Shown piece after piece: positions 1 to 9,418 of a stretch of DNA of 64,000 nt. How positions within the stretch are numbered: the first letter of the stretch is position 1; every line of letters starts with the position of its first letter. The stretch is taken from the NCBI GenBank assembly GCA_964638675.1, contig CAZXAU010000009.1, positions 1 through 64,000 of the forward strand, written 5' to 3'. This DNA comes from SIG714 sp964638675 (lineage in GTDB: Bacteria; Bacillota; Clostridia; Oscillospirales; CAG-272). Both the position numbers and the translations under genes were made by a program. The notes beneath the pieces were generated by a model. The model ran no database searches. It was not told where the DNA came from and saw nothing but the letters and a program-made list of their open reading frames with translations.

Positions 1-2
1 AT

Positions 3-665
3 GAAAATTGTGTTGATGAAATTCAAAAACAAAAGGCAATCGAATGGGGATATTACGATCCTGATTTTGATCCGGGTGAATTTGATTGGCCTTTTTCAGC
101 TGTTGATCTGAAAACCGGAATGATGTGGGATGATATACAAATGGGAAGAGGACTCAGATTTCCGAATACTGTAACAGTTGAAAAAATACGCGAAGATATA
201 AAAAAATATTGGGTATGCGACTTTATTAAAATTATTGATGATGCAGAATTCAGCGAACATTTCACTGATGCACTCGCTTATCTCTCGCCCGACGGTCATG
301 TGTACAGTCACTCTTATGGTCAGGCTCCGCATATCAGTGAGTTTACCGGACGCCCCGATCTTGAAACTGCAAAAATCAAAGAAAAGAGCAGTAACAAAAT
401 CACGCTTTCTTTTGATAAAGTGAGTGAAACAGAAAGAATCGAAGACGGAATTACAATTCAGTACACGAAAACAGAAAGAGGATGGAGAATATCGGGTACT
501 ACAGGCGGATATTATTATTCGTGGCATGACTCTCTATTCGCCCCCGATATCCCCGAAACAGCCGACAATTCGGTTGTATATATCGCCCTTGCATCTGTCA
601 GCCTTGCAGCCCTAGCCGGTGTAACTTTTGTATCTGCAAAGAGAAAGAAAGCTTATATCGCATAA
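3..665 (+). CDS. Surface protein with LPxTG-like anchor (5' end outside window)
   Basis: The frame is open from base 3, so the start and any signal peptide lie before the window. The visible ~220 residues match the next gene closely: a shared GYYDP block, a FPNTVTVEK/IREDI block, then ITIQYTKTERGWRISGTTG. The C-terminus reads IPETADNS, a ~20-residue hydrophobic segment ending in TFVSAKRKK, and AYIA. That is the layout of a sortase sorting signal (a variant LPxTG), so the product is probably attached to the wall; no sortase is seen here. I do not recognise the globular domain. It is the first of three tandem paralogs (next copies at 753 and 1765), and its last ~110 bases plus the following intergenic region are almost identical to those of copy two. 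The paralogy is certain; the function is unknown. Confidence 0.75.
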   Translation, partial: ENCVDEIQKQKAIEWGYYDPDFDPGEFDWPFSAVDLKTGMMWDDIQMGRGLRFPNTVTVEKIREDIKKYWVCDFIKIIDDAEFSEHFTDALAYLSPDGHVYSHSYGQAPHISEFTGRPDLETAKIKEKSSNKITLSFDKVSETERIEDGITIQYTKTERGWRISGTTGGYYYSWHDSLFAPDIPETADNSVVYIALASVSLAALAGVTFVSAKRKKAYIA

Positions 666-752
666 CGGTTCAATGAAGATCTGAAGTGCAAAACAATCGG
701 CGGGTGAAGCTTAATTCACCCGCCACACAGGAATGATAAAGGACTACATACA
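552..752 (+). repeat. Direct repeat unit, copy 1 (partner 1563-1763)
   Basis: This ~200-base stretch covers the anchor-encoding 3' end of the first paralog and the whole intergenic region up to the next start codon. It recurs almost unchanged 1011 bases later at 1563-1763. Such repeats allow unequal recombination and probably created the truncated third copy. Confidence 0.85.
699..724 (+). terminator. Intergenic hairpin after paralog 1
   Basis: GGCGGGTGAA pairs perfectly with TTCACCCGCC across a 6-base loop. No U tract follows, so it may be an mRNA-end or processing hairpin rather than a full terminator. The identical hairpin stands at 1710-1735 after paralog 2. Confidence 0.55.
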
Positions 753-1676
753 ATGAAAAAAATCAAATTTATACTCTCTTTAACCCTAATTCTCGCCCTC
801 GCCATTCCCCTCTTCCTCATGCCTATAAGTGCGGCAGATGAAGAGCCGACAATTGATGAGCTTGTTGAGCTTGCGAAAGAGGCACAATATTTTGTTGCAA
901 TTTTCGGTCTCGTTTATGAAGAATTAGTTTACTATATGCCTAATGGAGCCCTTCAGAGCGATCTTGATGAATCATTAATTCAAAATGCAATGAAGATGGG
1001 ATACTATGATCCGGAGTTCGATATGTCAAAAAGTCATCTATATAATATTTCTGCTGTCGACATACGCACAGGCGAACTATATCCTACTTATAGAGGAGAT
1101 GACTGGGCAAGCAGATTTCCGGATACGGTAACCGTTGAGAAAGTACGCGAAGATGTCAGAAAATATTTCGTTTCCGATTTTCTGCACATTATAGATAACG
1201 CAGAATTCAGAGATTATTTGATAGATTCATATTGCCTTCTCGGTACTGACGGTTATGTTTATAATCATTATTTTTACGCAGCAACAAAATATATTGTTAA
1301 TACTGAACATTACTCAGAAACACAAAGAATCCCCGATTGGGAAACTGCAAAAGTCAAAGAAAGAAGTGAAAATAAGATCACTCTTGAATTTGACGGAAAT
1401 GCGAATAAAGCTACTCTTGCATATTACAAAGAATCCGGGAAAAATGTGAACCTTGAGGGAAAAATTACAATTCAATATACAAAAACCAACAGAGGTTGGA
1501 GAATTTCGGGTTCTACAGGTAACTACTATAAAGGTCTTGACTCGGTTTATGCTTCCGAAATTCCCGAAACAGCCGACAATTCGGTTGTATATATCGCTCT
1601 TGCATCTGTCAGCGTTGCAGCCCTTGCCAGTGTAACTTTTGTATCTGCAAAGAGAAAGAAAGCTTATATCGCATAA
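753..1676 (+). CDS. Secreted surface protein with LPxTG-like anchor
   Basis: The 307-residue product starts with a clear signal peptide (MKKIKF, a ~20-residue hydrophobic core, then a small-residue region ending near SAADEE). It ends with IPETADNS, a hydrophobic stretch and a KRKK tail, so it should be exported and sortase-anchored. The middle shares the GYYDP, FPDTVTVEKVREDVRKYF and ITIQYTKTNRGWRISG blocks with the paralog upstream. A conserved Trp near 'RGWRISG' is typical of small secreted repeat domains, but I cannot name a family. The start is supported by AAAGGA 12 bases upstream. It has near-identical flanks to copy 1, consistent with recent duplication. The function is unknown; surface display is the only inference. 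Confidence 0.75.
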   Translation: MKKIKFILSLTLILALAIPLFLMPISAADEEPTIDELVELAKEAQYFVAIFGLVYEELVYYMPNGALQSDLDESLIQNAMKMGYYDPEFDMSKSHLYNISAVDIRTGELYPTYRGDDWASRFPDTVTVEKVREDVRKYFVSDFLHIIDNAEFRDYLIDSYCLLGTDGYVYNHYFYAATKYIVNTEHYSETQRIPDWETAKVKERSENKITLEFDGNANKATLAYYKESGKNVNLEGKITIQYTKTNRGWRISGSTGNYYKGLDSVYASEIPETADNSVVYIALASVSVAALASVTFVSAKRKKAYIA

Positions 1677-1709
1677 CGGTTCAATAAAGACCTGAAGTGC
1701 AAAACAATC

Positions 1710-1735
1710 GGCGGGTGAAGCTTAATTCACCCGCC
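1710..1735 (+). terminator. Intergenic hairpin after paralog 2
   Basis: It is the same perfect 10-bp stem (GGCGGGTGAA / TTCACCCGCC) as at 699-724, carried in the repeated intergenic block. Confidence 0.5.
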
Positions 1736-1764
1736 ACACAGGAATAATAAAGGACTACATACAA

Positions 1765-2169
1765 AAAGTTATTGAATGGGATGAAGGAATAGAAAAGGGT
1801 GATATATATTTATCGAACGGCAAAACATACGCATATCAATATCCAATGGTTTTATATTCCGTGCCAATAATGGATTGGGATAACGCTGAATTAAGATTTA
1901 CAGGGAAAAATACGGCTGTACTAAATATTGGTTGGATAACAGAAGAATATCCTCCGGTTAGCGGAGAAGATACAATAACATTTCTTAAAACATCAAGCGG
2001 TTGGCGCATTGATGGAGGCAGTTATTTTGATAGATATTACTTAAAGCTTGCCACACCCCAAACATCCGACAATTCGGTAGTATATATCGCTCTTGCATCT
2101 GTCAGCGTAATTGCTCTCGCCGGTATAACTTTTGTATCAGCAAAGAGAAAGAAGGCTTATATCGCATAA
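1765..2169 (+). pseudogene. Third surface-protein paralog, 5'-truncated
   Basis: The duplicated leader (…GGACTACATACAA) runs straight into mid-gene sequence (KVIEWDEG…), with no signal peptide and no ATG, GTG or TTG in frame until ATG 1846. The rest keeps the family pattern: a 'TFLKTSSGWRIDGGS' block, then TPQTSDNS, a hydrophobic segment and KRKKAYIA. An internal start at 1846 would give a 107-residue protein with an anchor but no export signal, so the gene is probably dead. The junction falls exactly where copies 1 and 2 have their start codon, which points to deletion by recombination between leader repeats. The last residues are again nearly identical to the other copies. Confidence 0.7.
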
Positions 2170-2203
2170 TCTATACACAGCATTAATAAATACAAAACTA
2201 TAT

Positions 2204-2247
2204 AGCAGTATCTTCTTATTTTCACGGAAGATACTGCTCTTTTTTTG
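2204..2247 (+). terminator. Rho-independent terminator of the surface-protein cluster
   Basis: AGCAGTATCTTC pairs with GAAGATACTGCT (12 bp) and is followed by a run of seven T. Confidence 0.9.
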
Positions 2248-2275
2248 CACAATGTTCGTTTTTTTTCTAAAACTA

Positions 2276-2304
2276 TTGACAAGAGGAGAAAAAAGGTGTA
2301 AAAT
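2276..2304 (+). promoter_or_regulatory. Sigma-A promoter of glnN
   Basis: TTGACA (2276-2281) and TAAAAT (2299-2304) are separated by 17 bases. The ~110-nt leader that follows holds a small hairpin (TTGAG/CTCAA, 2329-2344) and ends with AAGGAGA before the glnN start. Confidence 0.8.
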
Positions 2305-2418
2305 GCCGTGGTATAGTCGGTAGTAGTTTTGAGTATATGCTCAACTCTGAGCTGAATTTCATATTTATGATCCAAAAACAAGAGATAACTGAAGCAGGTC
2401 TACCGAGAAGGAGAAAAA

Positions 2419-4545
2419 ATGGAAAGTGTATCAAAAAATTCAAAGTTATTGAATGTGTCAGAATATTTCGGAAGCATGGTCTTCAACGATGAGGTTATGT
2501 CATCAACTCTTTCGAGCGATGTATATAACTCGCTCAAAAAAACTATCGATGAGGAAGCCCAGCTTGATATAGGACTTGCCAACGCCGTTGCAAACGCAAT
2601 GAAGGACTGGGCATTGTCTAAAGGGGCAACACACTTTACCCATTGGTTTCAGCCTCTCACAGGTATCACAGCCGAAAAGCATGACAGCTTTGTATCTCCC
2701 TCAAATGACGGCAGACTGATCATGGAATTCTCGGGAAAAGAGCTTATCAAGGGTGAACCGGATGCTTCGTCATTCCCTTCCGGAGGTCTTCGTGCGACAT
2801 TTGAAGCGAGAGGATATACCGCATGGGATCCTACATCATACGCTTTTATCAAAGACAATACCCTTTACATACCGACAGCCTTCTGCTCGTACGGCGGAGA
2901 GGCTCTCGATAAAAAAACCCCTCTTTTGCGTTCTATGGAGGCGCTGAACAAACAGGCTCTGCGAATTCTGCACTTGTTCGGCAATACAACCGTTCGCCGT
3001 GTCTGCACAATGGCAGGCCCCGAGCAGGAATACTTTCTTGTCGACAAAAAGCTTTATGACAAGAGACCCGACCTTCGTTTCACGGGCAGAACCCTTTTCG
3101 GAGCAAAACCTCCTAAAGGTCAGGAAATGGACGACCACTATTTCGGCGTTATAAAGCCGAGGGTTGCCGCATTCATGAGAGAGCTTGACGAAGAGCTCTG
3201 GAAACTCGGCATTTACGCAAAAACAGAACACAACGAGGTTGCCCCTGCTCAGCACGAACTTGCCGTGGTATACAACACCACCAATATAGCAACCGACCAC
3301 AATCAGCTTACAATGGAGATAATGCAGAAGATCGCCGCAAAACACGGTCTTGTATGTCTTCTCCACGAAAAGCCCTTTGACGGAGTAAACGGAAGCGGAA
3401 AGCATAACAACTGGTCTATTGCTACAGATTCGGGAAGCAATCTTCTTTCACCCGGCGAAACACCTTATGAAAATGCACAGTTTCTTCTTATCCTCTGTGC
3501 TGTAATCAAAGCTGTTGACGACTATCAGGATCTCCTCCGCATTTCGGTTGCAAGTGCAAGCAATGACCACCGTCTCGGAGCTAATGAAGCACCTCCTGCC
3601 GTTCTTTCAATATTCCTGGGCGAAGAGCTTACCGCCGTCCTCGATGCCATAGAAAACGACACTCCCTATCTCGAAACACAAAAAACACAGATGAAGCTTG
3701 GAGCTGATGTGCTTCCGAAATTCGTCCGTGACACGACAGACAGAAACAGAACATCCCCCTTTGCCTTCACCGGCAATAAGTTTGAGTTCCGTATGCTCGG
3801 CTCACAAAGCAGTATTGCAGATGCGAATATAATGCTCAACGGTGCTGTCTCCGAGTCTCTGCGTGTATATGCCGACACCCTCGAGCAAGCTGAAAATTTT
3901 GAAGATGCACTTCATGAGCTTATCAAAAATACGGTTAAAGAGCATAAACGCATTATATTCAACGGCAACGGATATGACGGTACATGGATAAAAGAGGCCA
4001 CCGAAAAACGTGGATTGCTCAATTACAGCACAACGCCCGACTGCATTCCTCACATTACCGACAGAAAAAATATCGAAATGCTGACAAGACACGGAATTTT
4101 TTCCGAAACAGAGCTTCGCTCAAGATGTGAAATAATTCTCGAGAATTACTGCAAAACTGTGCTTATCGAAGCAAACACAATGGTAAGCATGGCAAAAACT
4201 CAGCTTCTCCCTGCCGTAAGCAGATTCACTAAAGACTTAGCACTTTCAATCAATGCAAAATCTTTGGCTTATCCGTCACTTGCAAACAATTACGAGCTTA
4301 ATACCCTGCGCGAGCTTTCATCGGTGAATGACAGCATTTACGCAAAAACATCAGAGCTTGAAAAGATGCTGGGCAATATAAATATATCAATATCAATCGA
4401 CAGCGAAAAAGCCGCCTACGAAATAAGAGACAGGCTGATTCCGCTGATGAACGAGCTGAGAGTATTCTGCGACAGGGCAGAAACAATGACCGACAAGGAA
4501 TATTGGCCATTCCCCACTTATACCGAACTTCTTTTCGGGGTGTGA
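2419..4545 (+). CDS. glnN: Glutamine synthetase type III
   Basis: The product makes glutamine from glutamate, ammonia and ATP in the cytoplasm. At 708 residues it has the size of the GSIII family (about 700, against ~450 for GSI), and its N-terminus (VSEYFGSMVFND) and the segment WFQPLTGITAEKHDSF are characteristic. The catalytic core shows the GPEQEYF, KTEHNEVAPAQHE and NGSGKHNNWS motifs that hold metal and substrate ligands. AAGGAGAAAAA precedes the ATG. It is monocistronic, with its own promoter at 2276 and a terminator at 4595. No GlnB/GlnK or GlnR gene is adjacent, so its control is not visible beyond the leader. Confidence 0.95.
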   Translation: MESVSKNSKLLNVSEYFGSMVFNDEVMSSTLSSDVYNSLKKTIDEEAQLDIGLANAVANAMKDWALSKGATHFTHWFQPLTGITAEKHDSFVSPSNDGRLIMEFSGKELIKGEPDASSFPSGGLRATFEARGYTAWDPTSYAFIKDNTLYIPTAFCSYGGEALDKKTPLLRSMEALNKQALRILHLFGNTTVRRVCTMAGPEQEYFLVDKKLYDKRPDLRFTGRTLFGAKPPKGQEMDDHYFGVIKPRVAAFMRELDEELWKLGIYAKTEHNEVAPAQHELAVVYNTTNIATDHNQLTMEIMQKIAAKHGLVCLLHEKPFDGVNGSGKHNNWSIATDSGSNLLSPGETPYENAQFLLILCAVIKAVDDYQDLLRISVASASNDHRLGANEAPPAVLSIFLGEELTAVLDAIENDTPYLETQKTQMKLGADVLPKFVRDTTDRNRTSPFAFTGNKFEFRMLGSQSSIADANIMLNGAVSESLRVYADTLEQAENFEDALHELIKNTVKEHKRIIFNGNGYDGTWIKEATEKRGLLNYSTTPDCIPHITDRKNIEMLTRHGIFSETELRSRCEIILENYCKTVLIEANTMVSMAKTQLLPAVSRFTKDLALSINAKSLAYPSLANNYELNTLRELSSVNDSIYAKTSELEKMLGNINISISIDSEKAAYEIRDRLIPLMNELRVFCDRAETMTDKEYWPFPTYTELLFGV

Positions 4546-4594
4546 GTCTCTTCTACTGTCCGCTGATTTCAAAGACAATTTTTAAATATTTTTT

Positions 4595-4636
4595 TCGGGG
4601 ATGCTTTACATACGAAGCTCCCCGATTTTATTTTTA
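4595..4636 (+). terminator. Terminator after glnN
   Basis: TCGGGGA…GCTT pairs with AAGC…TCCCCGA, followed by a T-rich run (TTTTATTTTT). Confidence 0.85.
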
Positions 4637-4700
4637 AGAAATTTTTATTATTGCATAAATAATCGAACTATTTTATACAGATAATCATTAAAAATAATAC

Positions 4701-4729
4701 TTGACTAATTCATAAAAAAAGTGTACAAT
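4701..4729 (+). promoter_or_regulatory. Sigma-A promoter of purA
   Basis: TTGACT (4701-4706), a 17-base spacer and TACAAT (4724-4729). The untranslated leader is about 35 nt, with no visible riboswitch. Confidence 0.8.
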
Positions 4730-4772
4730 TGAACGTAAAAACTAAAATCAACTAAAAACAAAGGAGAAAAAA

Positions 4773-6047
4773 ATGTCAACTTGTGCAGTAGTAGGGATCA
4801 ACTGGGGTGATGAAGGTAAAGGACGTATGGTCGACCTTCTCACACAGGAGTACGATGTTGTTGTTCGTTATCAGGGAGGCGGTAACGCAGGACACACCGT
4901 TATCAACGAATACGGAAAATTTGCTCTTCACCTTCTTCCGTCGGGAATCTTCCGCAAGGGTGTTGTCAACATACTCGGAAACGGCGTGGCACTCGATGCC
5001 GAAAATCTCTGGAATGAAATATCAAAGGTAGTTTCTCAGGGAGTATCGATAACCCCCGAAAATCTCAAAATCAGCGACCGTGCATCGCTTCTTCTCCCCT
5101 GGCACAGAGAGCTTGACGAACTTGAGGAAAACCGTCTTTCGGATAAAAAATACGGTTCGACAAAGCAGGGCATCGCTCCCTTTTATTCGGATAAATTCCA
5201 GAAGAAGACCATAATGGCAGGCGAGCTTTTCTACCCCGAATTGCTCAAACAACATTTGTCTGACATTCTCGAATGGAAAAACCTCATTCTCAGCGGTGTA
5301 TACGGCGCAAAAGAGCATACGCTTGACGAGATGCTTGCATGGATAAATGAATTCGGTGATAAGATCAAACCGTTTATCTGTGACACATCAAAGGTGCTTC
5401 GTGACGCTTCAAGCGAAGGAAAAAGCATTATGTTTGAAGCTCAGCTCGGCGCACTGCGTGACCTTGATTACGGTATCTATCCTTATACCACATCGAGCAA
5501 CTCGATAGCGGCATATGCCCCTGTCGGAAGCGGATTCTCAAACGCCAAGGTCGATGAGGTTATAGGAGTTGTCAAGGCGTATTCCACATGCGTTGGAGAA
5601 GGCCCCTTCACCTGCGAATGGTTCGGAGATGAGGCAAAGCAACTTCGTGATGCAGGCGGTGAATACGGCGCAAAAACAGGCCGTCCCCGCAGAGTCGGCC
5701 CTCTTGATATCGTAGCTACAAAATACGGTGTTCTGACACAGGGTGCTACCGCAATCGCACTTACAAAGCTTGACGTTCTCTCCTATATGGATAAGATACC
5801 GGTTTGCACTCACTATATCGTAAACGGCGAGAAAACAACCGAATTCCCCTTCCCTGCCGCACTTTACTCTGCAAAGCCCGTCTTTGAATATCTTGACGGC
5901 TGGAAGTGCGATATATCGGGTGTACGCAATTGGGAAGACCTCCCCGAAAACGCAAAGAAATATGTCGAATATATCGAGCAGAATATCGGCTGTCACCTCA
6001 AATATGTTTCGGTCGGCCCGGAACGTGACAGTATAATCATAAGATAA
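4773..6047 (+). CDS. purA: Adenylosuccinate synthetase
   Basis: The product couples IMP and aspartate with GTP to form adenylosuccinate, the first step of the AMP branch. The 424-residue length is standard. The N-terminal GTP/IMP loop GDEGKG (residues 12-17), the QGGGNAGHT segment and the later TGRPRRVGPLD motif are all present. The start follows AAAGGAG. It lies 21 bases upstream of purB, the second AMP-branch enzyme, so the pair is co-transcribed. Confidence 0.97.
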   Translation: MSTCAVVGINWGDEGKGRMVDLLTQEYDVVVRYQGGGNAGHTVINEYGKFALHLLPSGIFRKGVVNILGNGVALDAENLWNEISKVVSQGVSITPENLKISDRASLLLPWHRELDELEENRLSDKKYGSTKQGIAPFYSDKFQKKTIMAGELFYPELLKQHLSDILEWKNLILSGVYGAKEHTLDEMLAWINEFGDKIKPFICDTSKVLRDASSEGKSIMFEAQLGALRDLDYGIYPYTTSSNSIAAYAPVGSGFSNAKVDEVIGVVKAYSTCVGEGPFTCEWFGDEAKQLRDAGGEYGAKTGRPRRVGPLDIVATKYGVLTQGATAIALTKLDVLSYMDKIPVCTHYIVNGEKTTEFPFPAALYSAKPVFEYLDGWKCDISGVRNWEDLPENAKKYVEYIEQNIGCHLKYVSVGPERDSIIIR

Positions 6048-6068
6048 GTATAAAAACGGGAGTAAAAA

Positions 6069-7484
6069 ATGAAGGATATATATGAGTCGCCGCTTTCCTC
6101 ACGCTATGCAAGTGAATATATGCTCAAGCTCTTTTCGGCAAGAACAAGGATCGAAACATGGCGCAAGCTTTGGGTCGCACTTGCAAAGGCTGAGCATAAG
6201 CTCGGACTGCCGATAAGCGAGGAGCAAATAAAAGTGCTTGAAGATAATATCACCAATATAGACTTTGACGCCGCTGCAAAGCGTGAAAAGGAAGTCAGAC
6301 ACGATGTCATGGCACATATATATGCCTTCGGTCTTGTCGCACCGTCTGCGGCAGGAATCATACATCTCGGTGCAACAAGCTGTTATGTGACCGACAACGC
6401 AGACCTTATAATATACCGTGATGCTCTGCGTTATGTAAGAAGCGAGCTGCTCAAGGTGATAAAAAATCTGTCGCTGTTCGCCGAAAAATATAAGGCGACT
6501 CCGACTCTCGGATATACCCACTACCAGCCTGCACAGCTCGTAACGCTCGGAAAAAGGGCCACACTCTGGATTCAGGATCTCGTTTCGGATGTTGAGGAGA
6601 TCGACTTTGTACTTTCAACAATAAAACTTTTAGGTTGCCGAGGAACTACCGGAACAGAAGCAAGCTTTGTCGAGCTGTTTGACGGCGATACCGAAAAGAT
6701 CGATAAGATGAATGCGATAATTTGCGAGCAATTCGGCTTTGATTCATGCTTCGCTGTTTGCGGACAGACATATCCGAGAAAGTTCGATTCAAGAATCATG
6801 AACTCACTGTCATCGATCGCACAGTCACTCTACAGAATGGCAAACGATATCAGACTTTTACAGCATGACAGACAGATAGAAGAACCATTTGAAAAGGATC
6901 AGATAGGCTCTTCGGCAATGGCATACAAACGCAATCCGATGAGATGCGAGAGGATATGTTCGCTCGCACGCTATCTGATCGCAGACAGCCTGAACGCACC
7001 GATGACCGCAAGTGTCCAGTGGATGGAACGTACGCTCGACGATTCGGCGAACCGCCGTATTTCCCTTCCCGAAGGATTCCTCTGTGCCGATGCAATTATA
7101 AGAGTTGCGCAGAATGTCACATCGGGAATCGTAGTCAATGAAAAGATCATTGAAAGATCAGTTATGGAATATCTTCCCTTTATCGCAACAGAGAATATCC
7201 TCATGGACGGAGTGAAACGTGGCGGTGACCGTCAGAAGCTTCACGAGATCATAAGGCAATGTTCAATGGAAGCGGTGAAGAATATGAAAAACGGCGAGAG
7301 TTCAAACCTTCTTTCCCTTCTCTCCTCAAACAAAGAATTCGGAATGAGCCGTGAAGAAATGGAAGCACTTCTTTGCCCCGATAATTTCACAGGCAGATGC
7401 GCTGAGCAGGTGGAAAGCTATATTGAATCGCTCAAAGGATTACTTGCCGATACAAGCGAGGGAAGCGTATCACTCAAGCTCTGA
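6069..7484 (+). CDS. purB: Adenylosuccinate lyase
   Basis: The product splits adenylosuccinate to AMP and fumarate, and SAICAR to AICAR. The 471 residues carry the fumarase/aspartase superfamily signature GSSAMAYKRNPMRCE (around residue 280) and the upstream TTGTEASF and GYTHYQPAQ motifs. The RBS is GGGAG. It sits between purA and guaA; a 10-bp hairpin without a U run follows, so some transcription probably continues into guaA. Confidence 0.96.
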   Translation: MKDIYESPLSSRYASEYMLKLFSARTRIETWRKLWVALAKAEHKLGLPISEEQIKVLEDNITNIDFDAAAKREKEVRHDVMAHIYAFGLVAPSAAGIIHLGATSCYVTDNADLIIYRDALRYVRSELLKVIKNLSLFAEKYKATPTLGYTHYQPAQLVTLGKRATLWIQDLVSDVEEIDFVLSTIKLLGCRGTTGTEASFVELFDGDTEKIDKMNAIICEQFGFDSCFAVCGQTYPRKFDSRIMNSLSSIAQSLYRMANDIRLLQHDRQIEEPFEKDQIGSSAMAYKRNPMRCERICSLARYLIADSLNAPMTASVQWMERTLDDSANRRISLPEGFLCADAIIRVAQNVTSGIVVNEKIIERSVMEYLPFIATENILMDGVKRGGDRQKLHEIIRQCSMEAVKNMKNGESSNLLSLLSSNKEFGMSREEMEALLCPDNFTGRCAEQVESYIESLKGLLADTSEGSVSLKL

Positions 7485-7491
7485 ACAACAG

Positions 7492-7516
7492 GATAAACGG
7501 CTGACGGCCGTTTATC
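7492..7516 (+). terminator. Intercistronic hairpin purB-guaA
   Basis: GATAAACGGC pairs with GCCGTTTATC over a 5-base loop. No T run follows, so I read it as an mRNA-stability or partial-termination element inside the operon. Confidence 0.5.
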
Positions 7517-7544
7517 ACCGTTAATAAATGAAAGGCTTTGACAA

Positions 7545-9077
7545 ATGGAAAAAATACTCGTACTCGATTTCGGCGGACAGTACAACATGCTGATAGCAAG
7601 ACGTGTCCGTGAATTGAATGTCTACGCAGAGATCATACCGTACAATAAAATAACCACAAAACAGATAAAAGATGCGGATTATAAAGGAATCATATTTACA
7701 GGCGGACCGAACAGCGTTTATGATGAGAATTCACCTCACTATTCGCCCGAGATCCTTTCGCTCGGAATTCCGATTCTGGGCATCTGCTACGGCTGTCAGC
7801 TTATCGCATGGATGGAACGTGGCGAAATCTGCTCGGCGGGCTCTGTCAGCGAATACGGTAAGATCGAACTTACGGCCAAGGAATGCAAGCTCTTTGAAAA
7901 CATCCCTGAAAAGAGCATATGCTGGATGAGCCACACCGATTATGTGACAAAGCTTCCCGAATCATTCAGAGTAACGGCATACACAAAACAGTGTCCGTGT
8001 GCGGCAATGGCTGATGAGGATCGTAAGATCTACGCCGTTCAGTTCCACCCCGAGGTTACTCATACACAGTTCGGAAGCACCATGCTGAAAAACTTTGTAT
8101 ACTCGATCTGCAACTGTAAAGGCGATTGGAAAATGACCGATTTCGCCGAAAAATCGATAGAAAAATATAAAAAAGAGCTGAAAGACAAAAAAGTGCTGTG
8201 CGCACTCTCGGGCGGCGTTGATTCATCTGTAGCCGCAGTGTTGCTTCATAAAGCAATCGGAGATAATCTGACTTGTGTATTCGTTGACCACGGAATGCTC
8301 AGAAAGAACGAAGCCGACTCGGTTGAAAAAACATTCGGTGAAAACTTCAAAATGAATCTTATAAGAGTAGATGCAAGAGAGCGTTTTCTCACTGCACTGA
8401 AGGATGTAAAAGAACCCGAAAGAAAGCGGAAAATAATCGGAGAAGAATTCATAAGAGTATTTGAAGAGGAAGCCAAAAAAATAGGCCACGTTTACGCACT
8501 TGTACAAGGGACAATATATCCCGATGTCGTAGAAAGCGGAAAAGGAGATGCGGCAACGATAAAAAGTCATCACAATGTCGGAGGACTTCCCGATGTTATA
8601 GACTTTGAAACAATAATCGAACCGCTGCGTGACCTGTTCAAGGACGAAGTCAGAGCAGTTGGAGAAGAGCTCGGAATTCCGCATGACCTCGTATGGCGTC
8701 AACCATTCCCCGGTCCCGGACTCGCAATAAGAGTCATAGGCGATATCACAGAGGAAAAGCTGGCAATACTTCGTGATGCAGACGCAATATTCAGAGAAGA
8801 AGTGATATCAGCAGGTCTTGAAAAAACAGCAAATCAGTATTTCGCAGTCCTCACCGATACCAAAACAGTGGGAGTCATGGGAGACGCAAGAACATACGGC
8901 TATACAATAGCACTCCGCTCTGTCACAACCGACGACTTTATGACCGCCGATTGGACAAGAATCCCATTTGAAACGCTCGCAAAGGCATCAAACAGAATCA
9001 CAAACGAGGTCAAAAACGTCAGCCGGGTAGTATATGATATAACGAGTAAACCGCCGGCAACTGTCGAGTGGGAATAA
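7545..9077 (+). CDS. guaA: GMP synthase (glutamine-hydrolysing)
   Basis: The product amidates XMP to GMP with ATP and glutamine. The class-I glutamine amidotransferase domain is N-terminal (GICYGCQ, with nucleophile Cys81 and the FHPEVTHT triad segment). It is followed by the ATP-pyrophosphatase loop SGGVDSS (about 222-228) and the GMPS C-terminal dimerisation domain ending in KPPATVEWE. The 510-residue length is normal. The last codons (GTC GAG TGG GAA TAA) form the left boundary of the mobile element downstream. The insertion therefore leaves the gene intact, as expected for a guaA-targeting integrase. Confidence 0.97.
   Translation: MEKILVLDFGGQYNMLIARRVRELNVYAEIIPYNKITTKQIKDADYKGIIFTGGPNSVYDENSPHYSPEILSLGIPILGICYGCQLIAWMERGEICSAGSVSEYGKIELTAKECKLFENIPEKSICWMSHTDYVTKLPESFRVTAYTKQCPCAAMADEDRKIYAVQFHPEVTHTQFGSTMLKNFVYSICNCKGDWKMTDFAEKSIEKYKKELKDKKVLCALSGGVDSSVAAVLLHKAIGDNLTCVFVDHGMLRKNEADSVEKTFGENFKMNLIRVDARERFLTALKDVKEPERKRKIIGEEFIRVFEEEAKKIGHVYALVQGTIYPDVVESGKGDAATIKSHHNVGGLPDVIDFETIIEPLRDLFKDEVRAVGEELGIPHDLVWRQPFPGPGLAIRVIGDITEEKLAILRDADAIFREEVISAGLEKTANQYFAVLTDTKTVGVMGDARTYGYTIALRSVTTDDFMTADWTRIPFETLAKASNRITNEVKNVSRVVYDITSKPPATVEWE
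9065..9077 (+). other. attL core (CGAGTGGGAATAA)
   Basis: This 13-base stretch, the 3' end of guaA, recurs exactly at 23204-23216 and with one mismatch at 25843-25855. The 3' end of guaA is a known integration hotspot for genomic islands. Confidence 0.8.
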
Positions 9078-9134
9078 TTTTGCAGAGGCACTTTCCCGGC
9101 TGTAGATCCGTAAAAGTCGTGTTTTAGCGAAGTC

Positions 9135-9158
9135 GTGGCAACGATTTGGCAACAAAAT
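9135..9158 (+). repeat. Putative integrase arm-site repeat, left end
   Basis: A double GGCAAC motif (GTGGCAACGATTTGGCAAC followed by AAAAT) lies 57 bases inside the left core. Near-copies occur at 23085-23109 and 25724-25748, both exactly 119 bases before the corresponding right-hand core. An inverted TTGTTGCCAAG lies near 9310. The arrangement fits arm-type integrase or excisionase sites. Confidence 0.55.
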
Positions 9159-9174
9159 CTTATTATTCATAAGT

Positions 9175-9217
9175 AAAGAGCTAACTGATTTTGATTAAGT
9201 CAGTTAGCTCTTTTTTT
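9175..9217 (+). terminator. Terminator just inside the element
   Basis: AAAGAGCTAACTGA pairs with TCAGTTAGCTCTTT (14 bp), then a T run. It is the first strong terminator downstream of guaA. Confidence 0.9.
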
Positions 9218-9418
9218 GTTGTTATTCAGATTGCTGTGAATTTTTGTAGTTGCTCCCCAACGCCATTCTCGGCGGCAATCACTTGGGAGAGACAACCAAA
9301 CATTTAAGTTGTTGCCAAGAAATTAGTCCAAAGAAGTACGCTGTTTTCAAAAATCAGCTCAAAATGGGGTGTAAAAAATGGCTTAAAAACGGCGGTATAT
9401 AGAGGGATATTTTTCAGC

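Noticed and set aside
2329..2344. Hairpin in the glnN leader as a possible ANTAR antiterminator target
   Set aside because: The 6-base loop (TATATG) lacks the A at position 1 and G at position 4 expected for ANTAR sites, and only one hairpin is present.
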